A stretch of 64,000 bases of DNA from Purpureocillium takamizusanense (Eukaryota > Ascomycota > Sordariomycetes > Hypocreales > Ophiocordycipitaceae), in NCBI RefSeq assembly GCF_022605165.1, contig NC_063069.1, forward strand, positions 806,001 to 870,000, given 5' to 3'. The notes under the pieces are model-generated. The model saw only the letters and a program-made list of their open reading frames with translations, was not told the origin of the DNA and did no database searches. Position 1 is the stretch's first letter; each line of letters begins with the position of its first letter. The position numbers and the translations under genes were made by a program. Below are positions 1 to 10,139 of the stretch, piece after piece.

Positions 1-520
1 TCTTACCTTATTTTATTTCTATCGCTAACTTAATTATATTACTACCTCTTATATATTACTATAAATATAAGGCTAAGTACGACTATAGCTAATTATTTAC
101 GATTTTTAAAGTATTAAATATAGAACTTTATAATATTATTAATTAAAGAGTAAAAATATTATAGTCTTAAAGTAGCCTATAAAGTTTTTTTTATTCTTTA
201 TTTCTTAAGATTATAAACTATATAATATTATATAATATATTAATATAATATATATATTATTTATATAATTCTTAAATATAATAAATATAAATATAAATAT
301 TTTTATATTTTAAAAATAAAACTTAAATATAATAAAAGTTATAAAATATATATTATATAGCTTATATATATTACTTAAGGTTTTATTTTATATTAAATAT
401 AATTACTTAATAATCCTTTATTTTATTATTTTTATATAATTAAATAATAACTTAAAGTAAATATTAATATAATAATTTAAATTAAATTAATATAATAAAA
501 AAGAATTTATAAACTATTTA
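1..520. other. AT-rich isochore, no gene
   Basis: Almost every base is A or T, with no open frame and no recognisable protein remnant on either strand. Such blocks in filamentous ascomycetes usually come from repeats hit by repeat-induced point mutation. No TTAGGG telomere array is seen, so this is not a chromosome tip. Confidence 0.8.
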
Positions 521-1400
521 GTTTTTAAAACCTTATTTTATATATAAAAACTAACTTTTAAACATTTATATCTTTAAACCTTAATTATATATATAAAAGC
601 TATCTTTTAAACTCCTTTATTTTTAAACCTTTATTTTATATATAAAACCTAACCTTTAAACTTATAAATCTTTAAACCTTTATTCTATATATAAAACTTA
701 ACTTTTAAACTTTTATATCTTTAAACCTAACTTATATATATAAAAGCTACCTTTTAAACTCTTAAGTTTTAAACTTTATTTTTATATATAAAAACTAACT
801 TTAAAACCTTTAAGTCTTTAAACTTTACTTATATATAATAAAAAGTATCTTTAAACCTTTAATTCTTTAAACCTTACTTTAATATAATAAAAGTAATCTT
901 TAAACCTTAAATTCTTTAAACTCTTAATTAATATATAAAACTTAACTTTTAAACCTTTAAAGTTTTAAACCTTACTTTTATATAATAAAACTAATCTTTA
1001 AACCCTTACTTCTTTAAACCTTACTTTTATATAATAAAATTAATCTTTAAACCCTTAAAGTTTTAAACTTTATTTTTATATATAAAACCTATATCTTAAA
1101 CCTTTAATTCTTTAAACCTTAATTATATATAATAAAACTAATCTTTAAACCCTTACTTCTTTAAACCTTACTTTTATATAGTAAACTTAATCTTTAAACC
1201 TTTAATTCTTTAAACTTTACTTTTATATATAAAATCTAAGTTTTAAACCCTTAATTTTTTAAACCTTACTTTTATATATAAAACTTAACTTTTAAACTCT
1301 TAATTCTTTAAACCTTAATTATATATAGTAAAACTAATCTTTAAACTCTTAACTCTTTAAACCTTAAGTATATATAATAAAGCTAATCTTTAAACTCTTA
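521..1400. repeat. Degenerate ~49-bp AT-rich tandem repeat
   Basis: A unit built as TTTAAACC followed by an A/T stretch, TATATATAAAA and a second TTTAAAC block recurs with a spacing of about 49 bases: anchors lie near 572, 622, 671, 720 and 768 and continue to about 1390, giving roughly 17-18 diverged copies. Copies differ mainly at C/T and G/A positions, as expected if an older satellite was eroded by C-to-T change. It carries no open frame. Confidence 0.7.
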
Positions 1401-2302
1401 TATTATATTAGGGCGAGAAAGACACTAAACCGCAAAGCGCTTTCCCTTTATCCTCTTCCTATCCCTACCTAGTATACCGTAATATAAGGACTCCCGTATT
1501 CTAATCTATAAGTATAATAAGAGATCCGTTAAGCTCTAATTAAATAGTCTTTAGCGTTAGATATCTATATTTATAATAGTTTATAAAACTATACGGTAAT
1601 CCGCGGTAACGTAGGATACTCGTATTAATAAGGCATACTTATATCTAAAGCATAAAGTAGGGGCAAAAGAGTAAGTATTATCGGCTATAACTAAAGAGGC
1701 GTAGCGTATTTCGTCTTTCTAGGAAGGTTCTTTCCCTTTTATAGCTATTCTTATAGTCTTATCCTTGTTACCCCTTTTTACCCCTAGCTATTTTTGTTCT
1801 TAGCCCCCCTCCTTTCCTTCGTCCCTCTATTATAGCTCTTTCCTATATCTTCTCTTACTAATATAATATCTTTAAACTTTAATATTATATATATATAATA
1901 GCCTTTAAAATTTTATATATTTATTTTAAAGGTACTTAAATAATACTTTAAACTTATTTAATATTCTTTATTATAAATATTTCCTTAAAGTAAAATAAGT
2001 TAAATTTAATAATTATTATTTAGTTTATATTAAAAGAGAGTATTTATAATCTTATTTATATTTTTATATTTCTTTTTTTAGTATTAAATTCTAATAATTA
2101 ATATTAAAACTAACTTAGCTTTATATATATTAGCTTTAGCCTAGCTAAATTATTATATATAAAGCGAACTTATATCCCTTTTATTACTTTTAGTAATATC
2201 TTAATTAAGGTATATAAGGCTAGTATTAATAATAGCGATTTACCTATTTATAAAGGTAAGCTAGCGATAATTATAAGTAGATAGTTCCTAGCTACTATTA
2301 GG
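1401..2302. other. RIP-eroded repeat remnant, no gene
   Basis: The first 450 bases regain some G and C, with many TA steps and a C/T-rich patch at 1780-1850. The rest is again nearly pure A/T. No continuous protein similarity could be read in any frame. It is most simply a mutated transposon or duplicated sequence; the family is unrecognisable. The stretch just before 2303 may still belong to the dehydrogenase pseudogene that follows. Confidence 0.5.
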
Positions 2303-2725
2303 GTTGACTTCTTAGGCTTAATTAAGGCTATTACGCTAGGTCCTATAGGGATTTAGAAGCCGGGTAATAGAGTCTAGGGCGTTATGCCCTATAGTACGTT
2401 TAGGACTCTTATAGATTTAATTGCTGTCCCTAAGAGTCGACTTGCTCGAGTCCCCTATAATCTCGGACTTATCGAAGCTGCCGCCTTACTAGCTACTAGC
2501 ACTACCGTAATCAGAGCTTTATCGAACGAGGCAAATCTGCAAAATGGTAAACGCATCCTTATCCGAGGCGGTGCCGGCGGTGTTAGCAGTGCTGCTGTTT
2601 AATACGAAAAGTCGCTTAGTGGGCAGGTGGTTATCCTGGCTAGCTCCGGTACTCTTGCCTGGCCGAGACAGCTTGGCGCTGACGAAGTGGTCGACTATCG
2701 CTCCGTGTCGTTACAGTCACTCGGC
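2303..2725 (+). pseudogene. Broken MDR alcohol dehydrogenase / quinone oxidoreductase
   Basis: One frame reads like a medium-chain dehydrogenase/reductase. It shows VDFLG, KPGNRV-stop-GVMPYSTF, an EAAAL segment, the nucleotide-binding GGAGGVSSAAV glycine motif (2560-2599) and LGADEVVDYR (about 2658-2687). Three in-frame stops interrupt it: TAG at 2354, TAG at 2375 where the family usually has Trp, and TAA at 2600 where a Gln (CAA) would fit. These changes are G-to-A or C-to-T, the RIP signature. Base composition climbs from AT-rich to normal inside the gene, so the boundary of the mutated block falls here. Neither a start codon nor a conserved C-terminal half is visible. NAD(P)H-dependent reduction is known for the family; this copy cannot encode an intact enzyme. 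Confidence 0.7.
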
Positions 2726-2779
2726 TTTTTTGACGACGACAACGCGCACTCGGTCTCTGGCACTTTCGGTGCTTGTTGT

Positions 2780-3574
2780 TCCGTAACGTACTCTCGATGC
2801 GCCATTCCTACGGCATGCTCAAGTGGGCAACTGGTCTTCGCTCAAGTAGGGCCGTTGATATGGTACGTCGACCTCATAACATACTGTGTCCATTCAGAAC
2901 GGTTAGTTGGGAGCCATAACGCAGGGACACTCTGCCATGGCTCAGAGGGCAGCTCATGTGTAACCCAAACCATTGTCCCCTCGTCCACTGAGATTGCCCA
3001 AATTTCCACTTTAGACTACTTCTATGGCACGTCACAGACGTACGCCCGGAGCATATACCGCATCGACCCTGCGATCCAGAGTCCTTTCATGTCAGGTATG
3101 TTGCAGACTTTCTAATGTAAACATGTGCAACCCCATTTTATAGATTTAACTTTCACCGCAGTGCCAAGCCAACCGGAAACTGATGGCGTCGCACAAAATT
3201 CACCGTCGAAGGCTTGGATTGCAGGTGCTGTTGTTGGACCTGTCGCTTTTGTCCTCTTTCTTGTCTTAGCCCTGTGACATGGTCTGGTCTCCAAACGAGC
3301 TAACCGCAAAAGAAGCCCAGTGAACGCAGACAAGTCCGCATTCATAGCTCTAGTGGAGGGAAAGTCTCTATCGCCGCCACCACGGCTTCAAGAGCTACAG
3401 GATATGCCCCAGAACATGTCCAGGTCGCAGCCAGAAGAGCTCGAACACGTCTCCTGTTTGCCACAAGCACACGGCAGTCCAGAGAGGGCGGCTTTCGAGC
3501 TTGGCCCCTATCTGAGAATGCAAGCCCATGAGCTTTCTGCAGACGAGTCGAAGCATATACCACAACTACCATAA
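2780..3574 (+). pseudogene. Single-pass membrane protein with nonsense codon
   Basis: The frame running to 3095 joins through a good intron (3096-3161, GTATGT..CTAAT..CAG) to a second exon. That exon encodes a Gln/Ser-rich stalk, a clear transmembrane helix of about 21 residues (3210-3274), a TGA at 3275, then a basic KRANRKR stop-transfer segment and a Pro/Glu-rich tail ending near HELSADESKHIPQLP at 3571. Surface proteins of filamentous fungi often share this plan of Ser-rich ectodomain, one helix and short acidic tail. The TGA directly after the helix (from CGA or TGG) would remove the cytosolic tail. The 5' end is unclear: no signal peptide or convincing ATG was found, so the gene may also be truncated there. 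It is adjacent to the RIP-damaged block, so leakage of RIP is a plausible cause. Confidence 0.5.
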
Positions 3575-3948
3575 CACATTAGCGCGCAGGGACAATATCG
3601 GGCAGTCGCAAATGCATAAACACTCTAGGCATGTATGGTACGCGAAACGGATCGTAGAAAGGGCAGTGGCCACGGGAGAGGGACGTTGTGTGATACAAGA
3701 TGGCTGGCCGCTCAACATGTGTGACCTGTGGGCCGACCATTTCATCCGCAGCGGCGAGTTTTCCGGTAGCAAAAGAGTGCTGGCGGCCGACGGAGCAGCG
3801 TTTATGTCCCTGAAGGAGCATCTCCTCAGCTGGCTCGAGAGCTTCTTATTTCTGGGAGGCGTCCCCGAGGGGGTGCGGTCGATAAGAAAGCTTCAAGGGG
3901 CGGAGCGGGGCTTAGAAAAAAATAGGCCGGGTCGTGCACCGAGCAAAA

Positions 3949-3969
3949 AGTCATGCTAATAGCATGACT
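3949..3969. repeat. Perfect 9-bp inverted repeat
   Basis: AGTCATGCT is followed by a 3-base spacer AAT and its exact reverse complement, making a 21-base hairpin-capable palindrome. No gene end that I trust is nearby, so a terminator role is not supported. It may be a protein-binding palindrome or a footprint of an old insertion. Confidence 0.5.
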
Positions 3970-5562
3970 CTAGATTATTGTAACAGCACTTCGTCGCATT
4001 ACGAGCTCGGCGAGCACTCGTTGGCCGGTGAGCAGTCGGGTGCTTTTGGGGTTATCGATCGCTCCTGATCTTGTTTTACGCCTGCACCATGTGGCCTTGG
4101 AGACCAAAGCCGAAATGTTCGGGACTGTGCTCGTTGCTGACGGAAATCTTGCTTGCGGAAGGGGGACAAGATTTCAATGGCACCTTGCCATGTACTGACG
4201 TTCATTGGCTAGTTCCCGGCGGAGCTCCCTCCCAAGCAAGGATCTTAAGTCATAGTGACGAGATGGTCGGACACGTCGGTGTGATGCCGCATGATTCCAA
4301 GGCGGCGATGGTCGTGAACGACCTAGATGCCCAGTGCTCTTTTGGCTTGCACCGCAAGAAACCCCGCGATAGCTGCACACCTGGCAACTTCCATTGACGG
4401 GTGTTTAAGGTTGCTGGTCTTGCAATCGGGGACGTATGCAGCGTCAGCCTGACCCTCGGAAGTATCCCTCAAGCTGGCCTTGAAGAGATTCAATGCAAGT
4501 ACGGTGTTTAGTACTTAGCTTGTGCGTGCGTAGCTCTCAACGGCCTCTGATGGAGTTCGAATAGGCAACAGACGTTCCACTGTCGCTGGCTGGCTGTAAA
4601 TACTGTTCAACACGGATTTTGTATTTTAGTCGATATGCTGTCCAGAACGGTGATACGTGGACGGCACCTTGTATCTCCCAGGAACTCACTGAGGCCCTCA
4701 CGTCAGGCAGGGCCCAACAGCACTTCTCAGTCACGATCTCATGTTTATACTGGATGAGGTCCCTTTCTGCCCCATTTGCAATTGTGCCTCGACATACCCC
4801 GACGTCCGATCTTCTGATTGACAAGTGACGACGAAAACTAACGCAAGATTGACACATACGTGTCAGAACTTGTTGCAAAGAAAGAGCCTCAGGCGCCAAG
4901 GCCAAGAGCTGGGTATGGCTTCAGGCTGCGTTGTTTAGCTCTGGACTTTATGTCATAGTAACATTCCGCCACCCAACTTCAGTCCATGGGCTTTGCTTAT
5001 TCTTCTGCCCCGGCCGCTCAGGAGTACAAGCTCCCCTCGTTAGGACGCCCCTTGACAATGTGCCTTGTGCCCCAAAACTTTTAGGAGAGGCCATACTGTG
5101 CAATGTCATATGGGGACTCGGCCCACCGTGGCGGACGACCATGTAAATGCACTGTCTGCGGCGAGACTTTGCTCAAACATACGATCGCGTCCGCCACGAA
5201 GGGCCATGGTAAGTCGGGACCCCTGCAGATGAGCACCAACTATCTGCCCGGTAACGACTCACCCCTAGCTGGGACCTGTGAACGTCACCATATAGTACAT
5301 CTCTTAGTATTGTTAGGGATTTTGTGGTCTGGACAAGAGACATACAATAGATACGGGAAGGGCTTGCACCGTCGCATTAAACTCCCGCACATCATTGCCT
5401 AAATCACACATGTGGCAGGCTGTCATGCCACCTTCGAGAGCACTTTAACAATGCGTGTCAGACAGCCGGGCGACAAAGTTGCGTTCTCTCGTGTTAATGC
5501 GAAAAAGGGAAAGGGGAGACGGAGCGGGGAATTCATCTCGACTGCTGTTGTAGTGGCTCGGG

Positions 5563-5570
5563 TATTTATA
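5563..5570 (+). promoter_or_regulatory. TATA-like box of the knottin-like gene
   Basis: TATTTATA lies 107 bases upstream of the ATG of the small cysteine-rich gene, in a short AT-rich patch within otherwise balanced sequence. Position and sequence suit a TATA element; this is inferred from sequence alone. Confidence 0.35.
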
Positions 5571-5676
5571 GCTGGACAAACTCCCACGACTCAAGCAATC
5601 TTTTCCTAAATTACCATAGGAGAAGCACAGTCACACAAAGACAGCTTAACCACATCTTTCTTTTTAGACCCCCAAT

Positions 5677-6097
5677 ATGAAGTTCCTTGTCGCCATCTTG
5701 ACCCTGGCTGCCGGCCTGGCCATTGCCGAGCCCATAGGCGCTGCTGAGAATCCCGAGACCCAACAGTGCCTCGTAAGCCATCTTCATAGTTTGAACTAGA
5801 CCTCTTCTCTGCCTGGGGCTAATACAACTTCTTGTCCAGAAACTCGGCGCCAGGTGCCAGCCAAATGGTAGCCTCGTAAAGACTCCTTGATATCTCTACG
5901 AAAGATACGAGGAATCGGCACGCTAACAGACCTTTGCGATCCCTAGGGTCACTGCTGCAGCAATTTCTGCCTCAAGCGCCCCGGCGAACGAGTCGTAAGT
6001 AGACACCGGCAATGGGGTCCGACATAGATAGCCGCGTTTAGTTTCTCCGCCTGGATCGCTATCTAACAAATTATAGGGTCACTGTCACAGGCGATAA
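5677..6097 (+). CDS. Secreted knottin-like six-cysteine peptide
   Basis: A four-exon gene read by hand: exons 5677-5772, 5840-5875, 5947-5994 and 6077-6097 give 66 residues. All three introns are 67-82 bp, phase 0, start GTAAG/GTAAA, end AG and carry CTAAT or CTAAC branch sites, which strongly supports the model. Residues 1-17 form a signal peptide (MKFLVAILTLAAGLAIA). The mature part has six cysteines spaced C-x6-C-x8-CC-x3-C-x10-C, the order of an inhibitor cystine knot (positions 31, 38, 47, 48, 52, 63), and ends in HRR. Fungal peptides of this kind are secreted effectors, antimicrobials or toxins-like ligands; which one applies cannot be told from sequence. It is probably processed in the secretory pathway. 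Its location between a RIP-damaged end and an NRPS relic fits a fast-evolving accessory gene. Exons 3 and 4 both begin GGTCACTG after TAG. Confidence 0.75.
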
Positions 6098-6973
6098 GCA
6101 TTTCGTCCTTTACTTGGGCCAGGGTCGAAATGCCACGCAAACGAGCAGCTTGCGCTCAATTCATTCTTGGTTCTATAGCGAAGGAGAGAGCTGTAGCCGT
6201 TGTATGGAGTTCTCTGCAAGAGTTTAAGCTCGGCCGGCTATCAGCGGTTTTCTGTCGTTTATATATAAATAAATGACCATTATCAAGGGCAACGGCTTAG
6301 GCGTCCGTGTATTCAGGATTGCAGAGAACAAGCCTCGTCTTTTATAGATCATTGCGTAGTAAGTAAGTAACCTTATAGGTCCAGAAGACCCAGACTAAAG
6401 AGTCTAGGTTCCGGGCTTTAAAATCGAGTAGTACTATTCGTAGAGCCGGTTTTCTCTAGCTATAAAGCCGTCTCTGTGTTTACTCTGCCTCGGGAGCATG
6501 GTCCAGTCTCTCTGGCCCTGAAAGTGGCTGTGGCACCTTTGGTGGTGATTGCAGCGGTGGCAAAGTCACAGCTGAAGCATAGAGAGCCATTAGACGGGGC
6601 ACATCCATATGCGCTGCACCGGTATCCTACGAGAAACGCTTCCACTGACATTCAACATTGACTAGAGCTTCCAACGTTGGTACGTGTGCATCTGGAAATG
6701 CCAACATCCAGGGCACAGTGACCACGTGAAGATCGCCCGATAGCGTATTCAGCTTTTCTGGGAAGCCTTGCTCGATTGAATGTGTTTGGGGTCGATTCAG
6801 CCTCGCGCCCGGACGCTTGGCACCTGGGAATACGTGAGGCTAACCACGCACCCAGCATGGTCAGGCGACCTAGCCAACCCTCGAGTATCCCGCCTACTTA
6901 AGATGGAGAGCCCCATCTTCTTTTTGCGAAAATCATTACGAATTCTTGTGGTGCACTACAGAGATTCTGTGCA
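6098..6973. other. 3' region and unassigned sequence
   Basis: AT-rich sequence with AAATAAATGA near 6268 could serve as the polyadenylation region of the knottin-like gene. A short TA-rich patch at 6330-6470 resembles a RIP-mutated fragment. Beyond it, the minus strand has an open frame of about 60 codons (6651-6460) with several Cys and a TFRARETGPC segment; I do not recognise it and cannot connect it to flanking exons. Confidence 0.4.
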
Positions 6974-7315
6974 GTGACGCAGCGTCCTTACCTCCTACCA
7001 CTACGGAAGCACAAACCCAAGACGGCCGACATGTGCTGGCCGTCACAGCGCAGGCGGAGACAATATGAAGAGCCGCCTGTCGATATCATCGCGTACATGA
7101 ACTATCCCCGCCCTGTGTGGGTCCCGGATAACAGCGGAAAGCTGCGAAAAAGACGCAACAACTCGCGAGGCTGGTGGAATTCTGGCGGGGGAGGAGGAGG
7201 GGGGTCTTACGGGGGCGACGGTGGGGGACATCACGGCGGCGGCGACGGGGGCGGCGGTGGGGGTGGTGACGGCGGAGGAGGCGGCGGGGGCGGAGGCGAT
7301 GGTGGCTGTTGACCC
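6974..7315 (+). CDS. Small basic, glycine-rich protein (hypothetical)
   Basis: An open frame of 112 codons from an ATG at 6974. The N-terminal half is basic, with RKHK, RRRR and KLRKRR clusters and two WW/W-rich spots. The C-terminal half (from about residue 70) is nearly all glycine with scattered Asp, His and Ser, and ends GDGGC. The Gly tract is encoded by mixed GGC, GGG and GGA codons rather than one repeated triplet, which argues for selection at protein level. Short Gly-rich proteins with basic heads occur in fungi without a known role. No signal peptide is visible. An upstream exon is possible because a CAG lies just before the ATG. It could also be chance translation of a G-rich repeat. 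Confidence 0.4.
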
Positions 7316-7563
7316 ATATGGCTGTTAGAGCTTCAAGGGGGATTGACTATCGTGGCGTATAAAAGCTGCACGGTAGACCTGGTTTGCGAATATCGAATGA
7401 GGACTGCACCCATGACGCTGGGACGGGAGACAGAAGTGCTGCTGGAGGCGTCGAAGCCTCATTCACAATTGGAGTAGCACACCACCCCAAGCACAAGTCC
7501 CAAAAACGCGAAAGAAACATCTCTCAGAGTAATTTGACCGCATGAGACTGCTTTGCCTGAGAA

Positions 7564-9040
7564 TCATCCTCCGAAATTGAACTGCCCCAAGCCCTTGACA
7601 ATTGCTTCTTCGGTCCTGGCTCTCAGAGCTGCAATGTCCACAGCGGACCGTCTTTTCAGCATAGCTTTGTTCGCAAGCTCAAATGGCGCCAGCAAATCGG
7701 TCAAGCTGCGAAGCTTTTCGAGAGTCACCATGCCTTTGATGTCGCTCGGCCGGATCGCTCCATGTTTCAGGAGGGCAGCGTCCCACGCCTTGGCCAGTTC
7801 CCACGCCTCGCGCTCCTCCTCACTGGCGCTGTCCGCGGCTAAATTGTCATGGAAATGGCCAGACAAGATGGCGTTCTGCAGCCCCTCGGAGTAAATGGGC
7901 CGCGTGGTGCCCATCAAGTCAACAAGTGAGGTAAAAAATTCCTCACAGGGATGCCCGACACCAGCCCAATCGAAGTCAAGAATCGCAGAAATGCGATTTG
8001 TTTCGGTGTCGAAGAGCATGTTGTTCAAGGCTGCTTCCATCAGTACAGACCACCCAGGGCTAGGCGAGTCACCTACTAAAGTCTTTGTGAAGAAGAACCA
8101 GGCTCGTCGCGTCCACTTCTGCATCGCGGAGGGTGCTAGAAAGTCCAGAGACGATGAAGTCTTCCACCATATTTCGTAGTCCATTGGCAGTCCAACCGCC
8201 GATTACCTCGCTCTCGTCTGCCTCCTTCAGCTTTCCCTGCATATTGAACGCCCAAGACTCCGCAAAGTGTTTCCAAGGGCCGCCTTTCATCTCTTGCAAG
8301 GTTCCCTGACCGGACATAACTTGCCCGTTGTTGCCAATGGTCAGGCCGCCATGGCATGTAACATTAGGGGGTAGCTTCACCCCCTGAATAGCAGAGAATA
8401 TGGCTGCGACTTTCTCAACGATGTTGAGCTTCTCCTCCAAGGGAACGGCGCTGAAATGCTCATCTAGCGGTACTCCAGTTTTGTACTCCATGATCGTCCA
8501 TCCGAAGCCTGCTTCGTCTTTAGGTGACGTAGGGGTGGCCGCTTTCCAGGCATAGACTGCCGGAACTAGGCCAGCATGGTCATTGCCTAGCTGGGCCAAC
8601 GCAGCGCGTACAAGATGCATCGACGCAACCTCGTTTTGGACACGATTGGTATTGTTCATGCCCTCAGCTCTCGCATTGCTCAGCCGCACAACAACGGCCT
8701 CAACCCCTTCCGCAGCAGGCATAACGGTGCATGGCTGCTGGCCGTGCACCGCTCTCATAAAAGACTCCGCAGTCGCGGGTGAAGTGAGAACTGCCTTGTA
8801 AATAAAATTGTTAAACGGAAAGGGGCAATTCTTGTCATACCCCAGAGGAGTAATCTCATTGCCCTGGAAATCACGGGTGCATTAGCGCTTGACGTTCGCA
8901 AACACCGGCTACTGTGCAGGTCGTGGCTGGCAATGAACGTCAATGTCAGGCCGCGAGCCATCAGTACAAACCTCCAAGCCGAATGCGGAAAGGATTTCTC
9001 GGACGAGGTCCATACGTCGATCGAATCCTTCGTGATTCAT
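7564..9040 (-). CDS. APH-family phosphotransferase
   Basis: Three exons (9040-8972, 8863-8077, 8030-7564) give 440 residues, a normal length for fungal proteins of the aminoglycoside phosphotransferase/choline kinase fold. Exon 2 opens with the PFPFNNFIYK segment typical of the group. The catalytic loop HKDFTLNN (residues 282-289, HxDxxxxN) is split by a 46-bp intron whose removal turns DFS into the expected DFT. The metal-binding DFD follows in ILDFDWAG (304-306). Read without the introns the gene looks truncated; spliced, it is intact. The first intron (8971-8864, GTTTGT..CTAAT..CAG) is less certain. The family transfers phosphate from ATP to small molecules or proteins; the substrate here is unknown. 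Cytosolic location is likely, as no signal or membrane segment is seen. Confidence 0.85.
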
Positions 9041-10139
9041 GGTGACTAGTCTGGGCAAGAATTGTGACGTGTACAAGTGTTGCAAGTGTTGTTTTCCAGT
9101 GATGGACGAAAGGAAGGAAAAGAACAAGACGAAATGAAGGAGAATCAGTTCTTATTTGTTGGTCCGGCATGCTTTCGCTGGCTCTATTGCTGCATGCAGG
9201 CGGGCGAGGGGCTACATCCACCTTCCAGATGGGGGTGACACGTCATTTAATAAGGAGAGTGGGGTGTCCCCGTAAGCCAATGTGTGGTGATATCTTCCAA
9301 AACCGCACCAACAGCAAGGATGGCTCCCTCAAAGCCTAATCATTGCCATTACCAGCCTGTCTCACGGTACGAAGGACTTCGTAGGACCGCTGGTAACCTC
9401 CAGATTCCAGATTCAGCATCGGAACTTATGACTTTGCCGTTCATTGTTCATGTATCACAACATGTAGTCGCGTGAGTGCTGCGCACGGCTCGCGGCGCCG
9501 TCGGTGGGCAGGGAGCGCGATGCTACCCGGAACGAGGGGGTGACGACCTATCTGGACCGCGAGGCATTTTCATGGTGAGATTAATGTTCCAAGACTGTAG
9601 AATGTCTTGTATAACTCCAATGTCCTTGGCAACCCTCGCGGCTCGACCCCAGACGCTCCTGACATCACCTCGCGGGAGGTGGAGATGTCTAGTAGTTCCC
9701 ATGGCTCTTGCAGCATGCAGGAAGACTATACAATGTGCAAGAGGAGGAGCTAATGGCTTCAGAAAACCGGTTGGCCACTGCGCATACAACCGTCGAGCGG
9801 CGCCGCAACCATACAGGCCCGCGGCATCCAAGCCAACTTGCATGAATCAAGTTGCACGGATGCTACGGATGAGCGCCTGATCGAAGCATACCGTCTGCCG
9901 GACCGGATCGCGAAGCTTGAAGGGGATGTTTTTTATGTCATTCCTCGGTTCAGATACCATCATGCACGGGCCGTTGCACCCAGCCCGACAGGTCGTGTAT
10001 AGGTTGTGTACATGTAACGTCGGGTCGACGCGCCTGAGCCTTTCACCCGTGTGGGACGGCCCAGAGCACGACACGTACGACAACAAACAGACGAAGAAAG
10101 ATGCGTGTCGACCAAAACTGGTGACCAGATGCAGCTTGT
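9041..10139. other. No supported gene upstream of NRPS relic
   Basis: Open frames on both strands (for example 9476-9880 on +) lack any recognisable motif. The region should hold the promoter of the divergent-facing phosphotransferase. The N-terminal part of the NRPS methyltransferase domain is not found here in any frame, so the NRPS relic really begins near 10140. A TACGAAG/CTTCGTA inverted repeat is at 9368-9383. Confidence 0.5.

Larger units (their letters stand above)
3575..5676. other. 2.1-kb stretch with no supported gene
   Basis: Composition is normal and several short frames exist (the longest is 3528-3959 on +, 143 codons), but none shows a recognisable domain, signal peptide or helical pattern, and none is supported by introns. 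A perfect hairpin lies at 3949-3969. The last 150 bases are the probable promoter of the small secreted protein that follows. Confidence 0.5.

Noticed and set aside
1..1400. Telomere at the left end
   Set aside because: No TTAGGG or CCCTAA array; single TTAGGG occurrences near 1408 and 2297 are isolated.
3528..3959. 143-codon frame as a gene
   Set aside because: No motif, signal peptide or intron support, and it overlaps the end of the membrane-protein pseudogene.
9476..9880. 134-codon frame and its antisense counterpart
   Set aside because: Neither strand shows recognisable protein features; could not be linked to the NRPS methyltransferase domain.
9917..10139. N-terminal extension of the NRPS frame
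   Set aside because: The frame begins at a TTG and the first 75 codons show no methyltransferase similarity; the relic starts about 10140.
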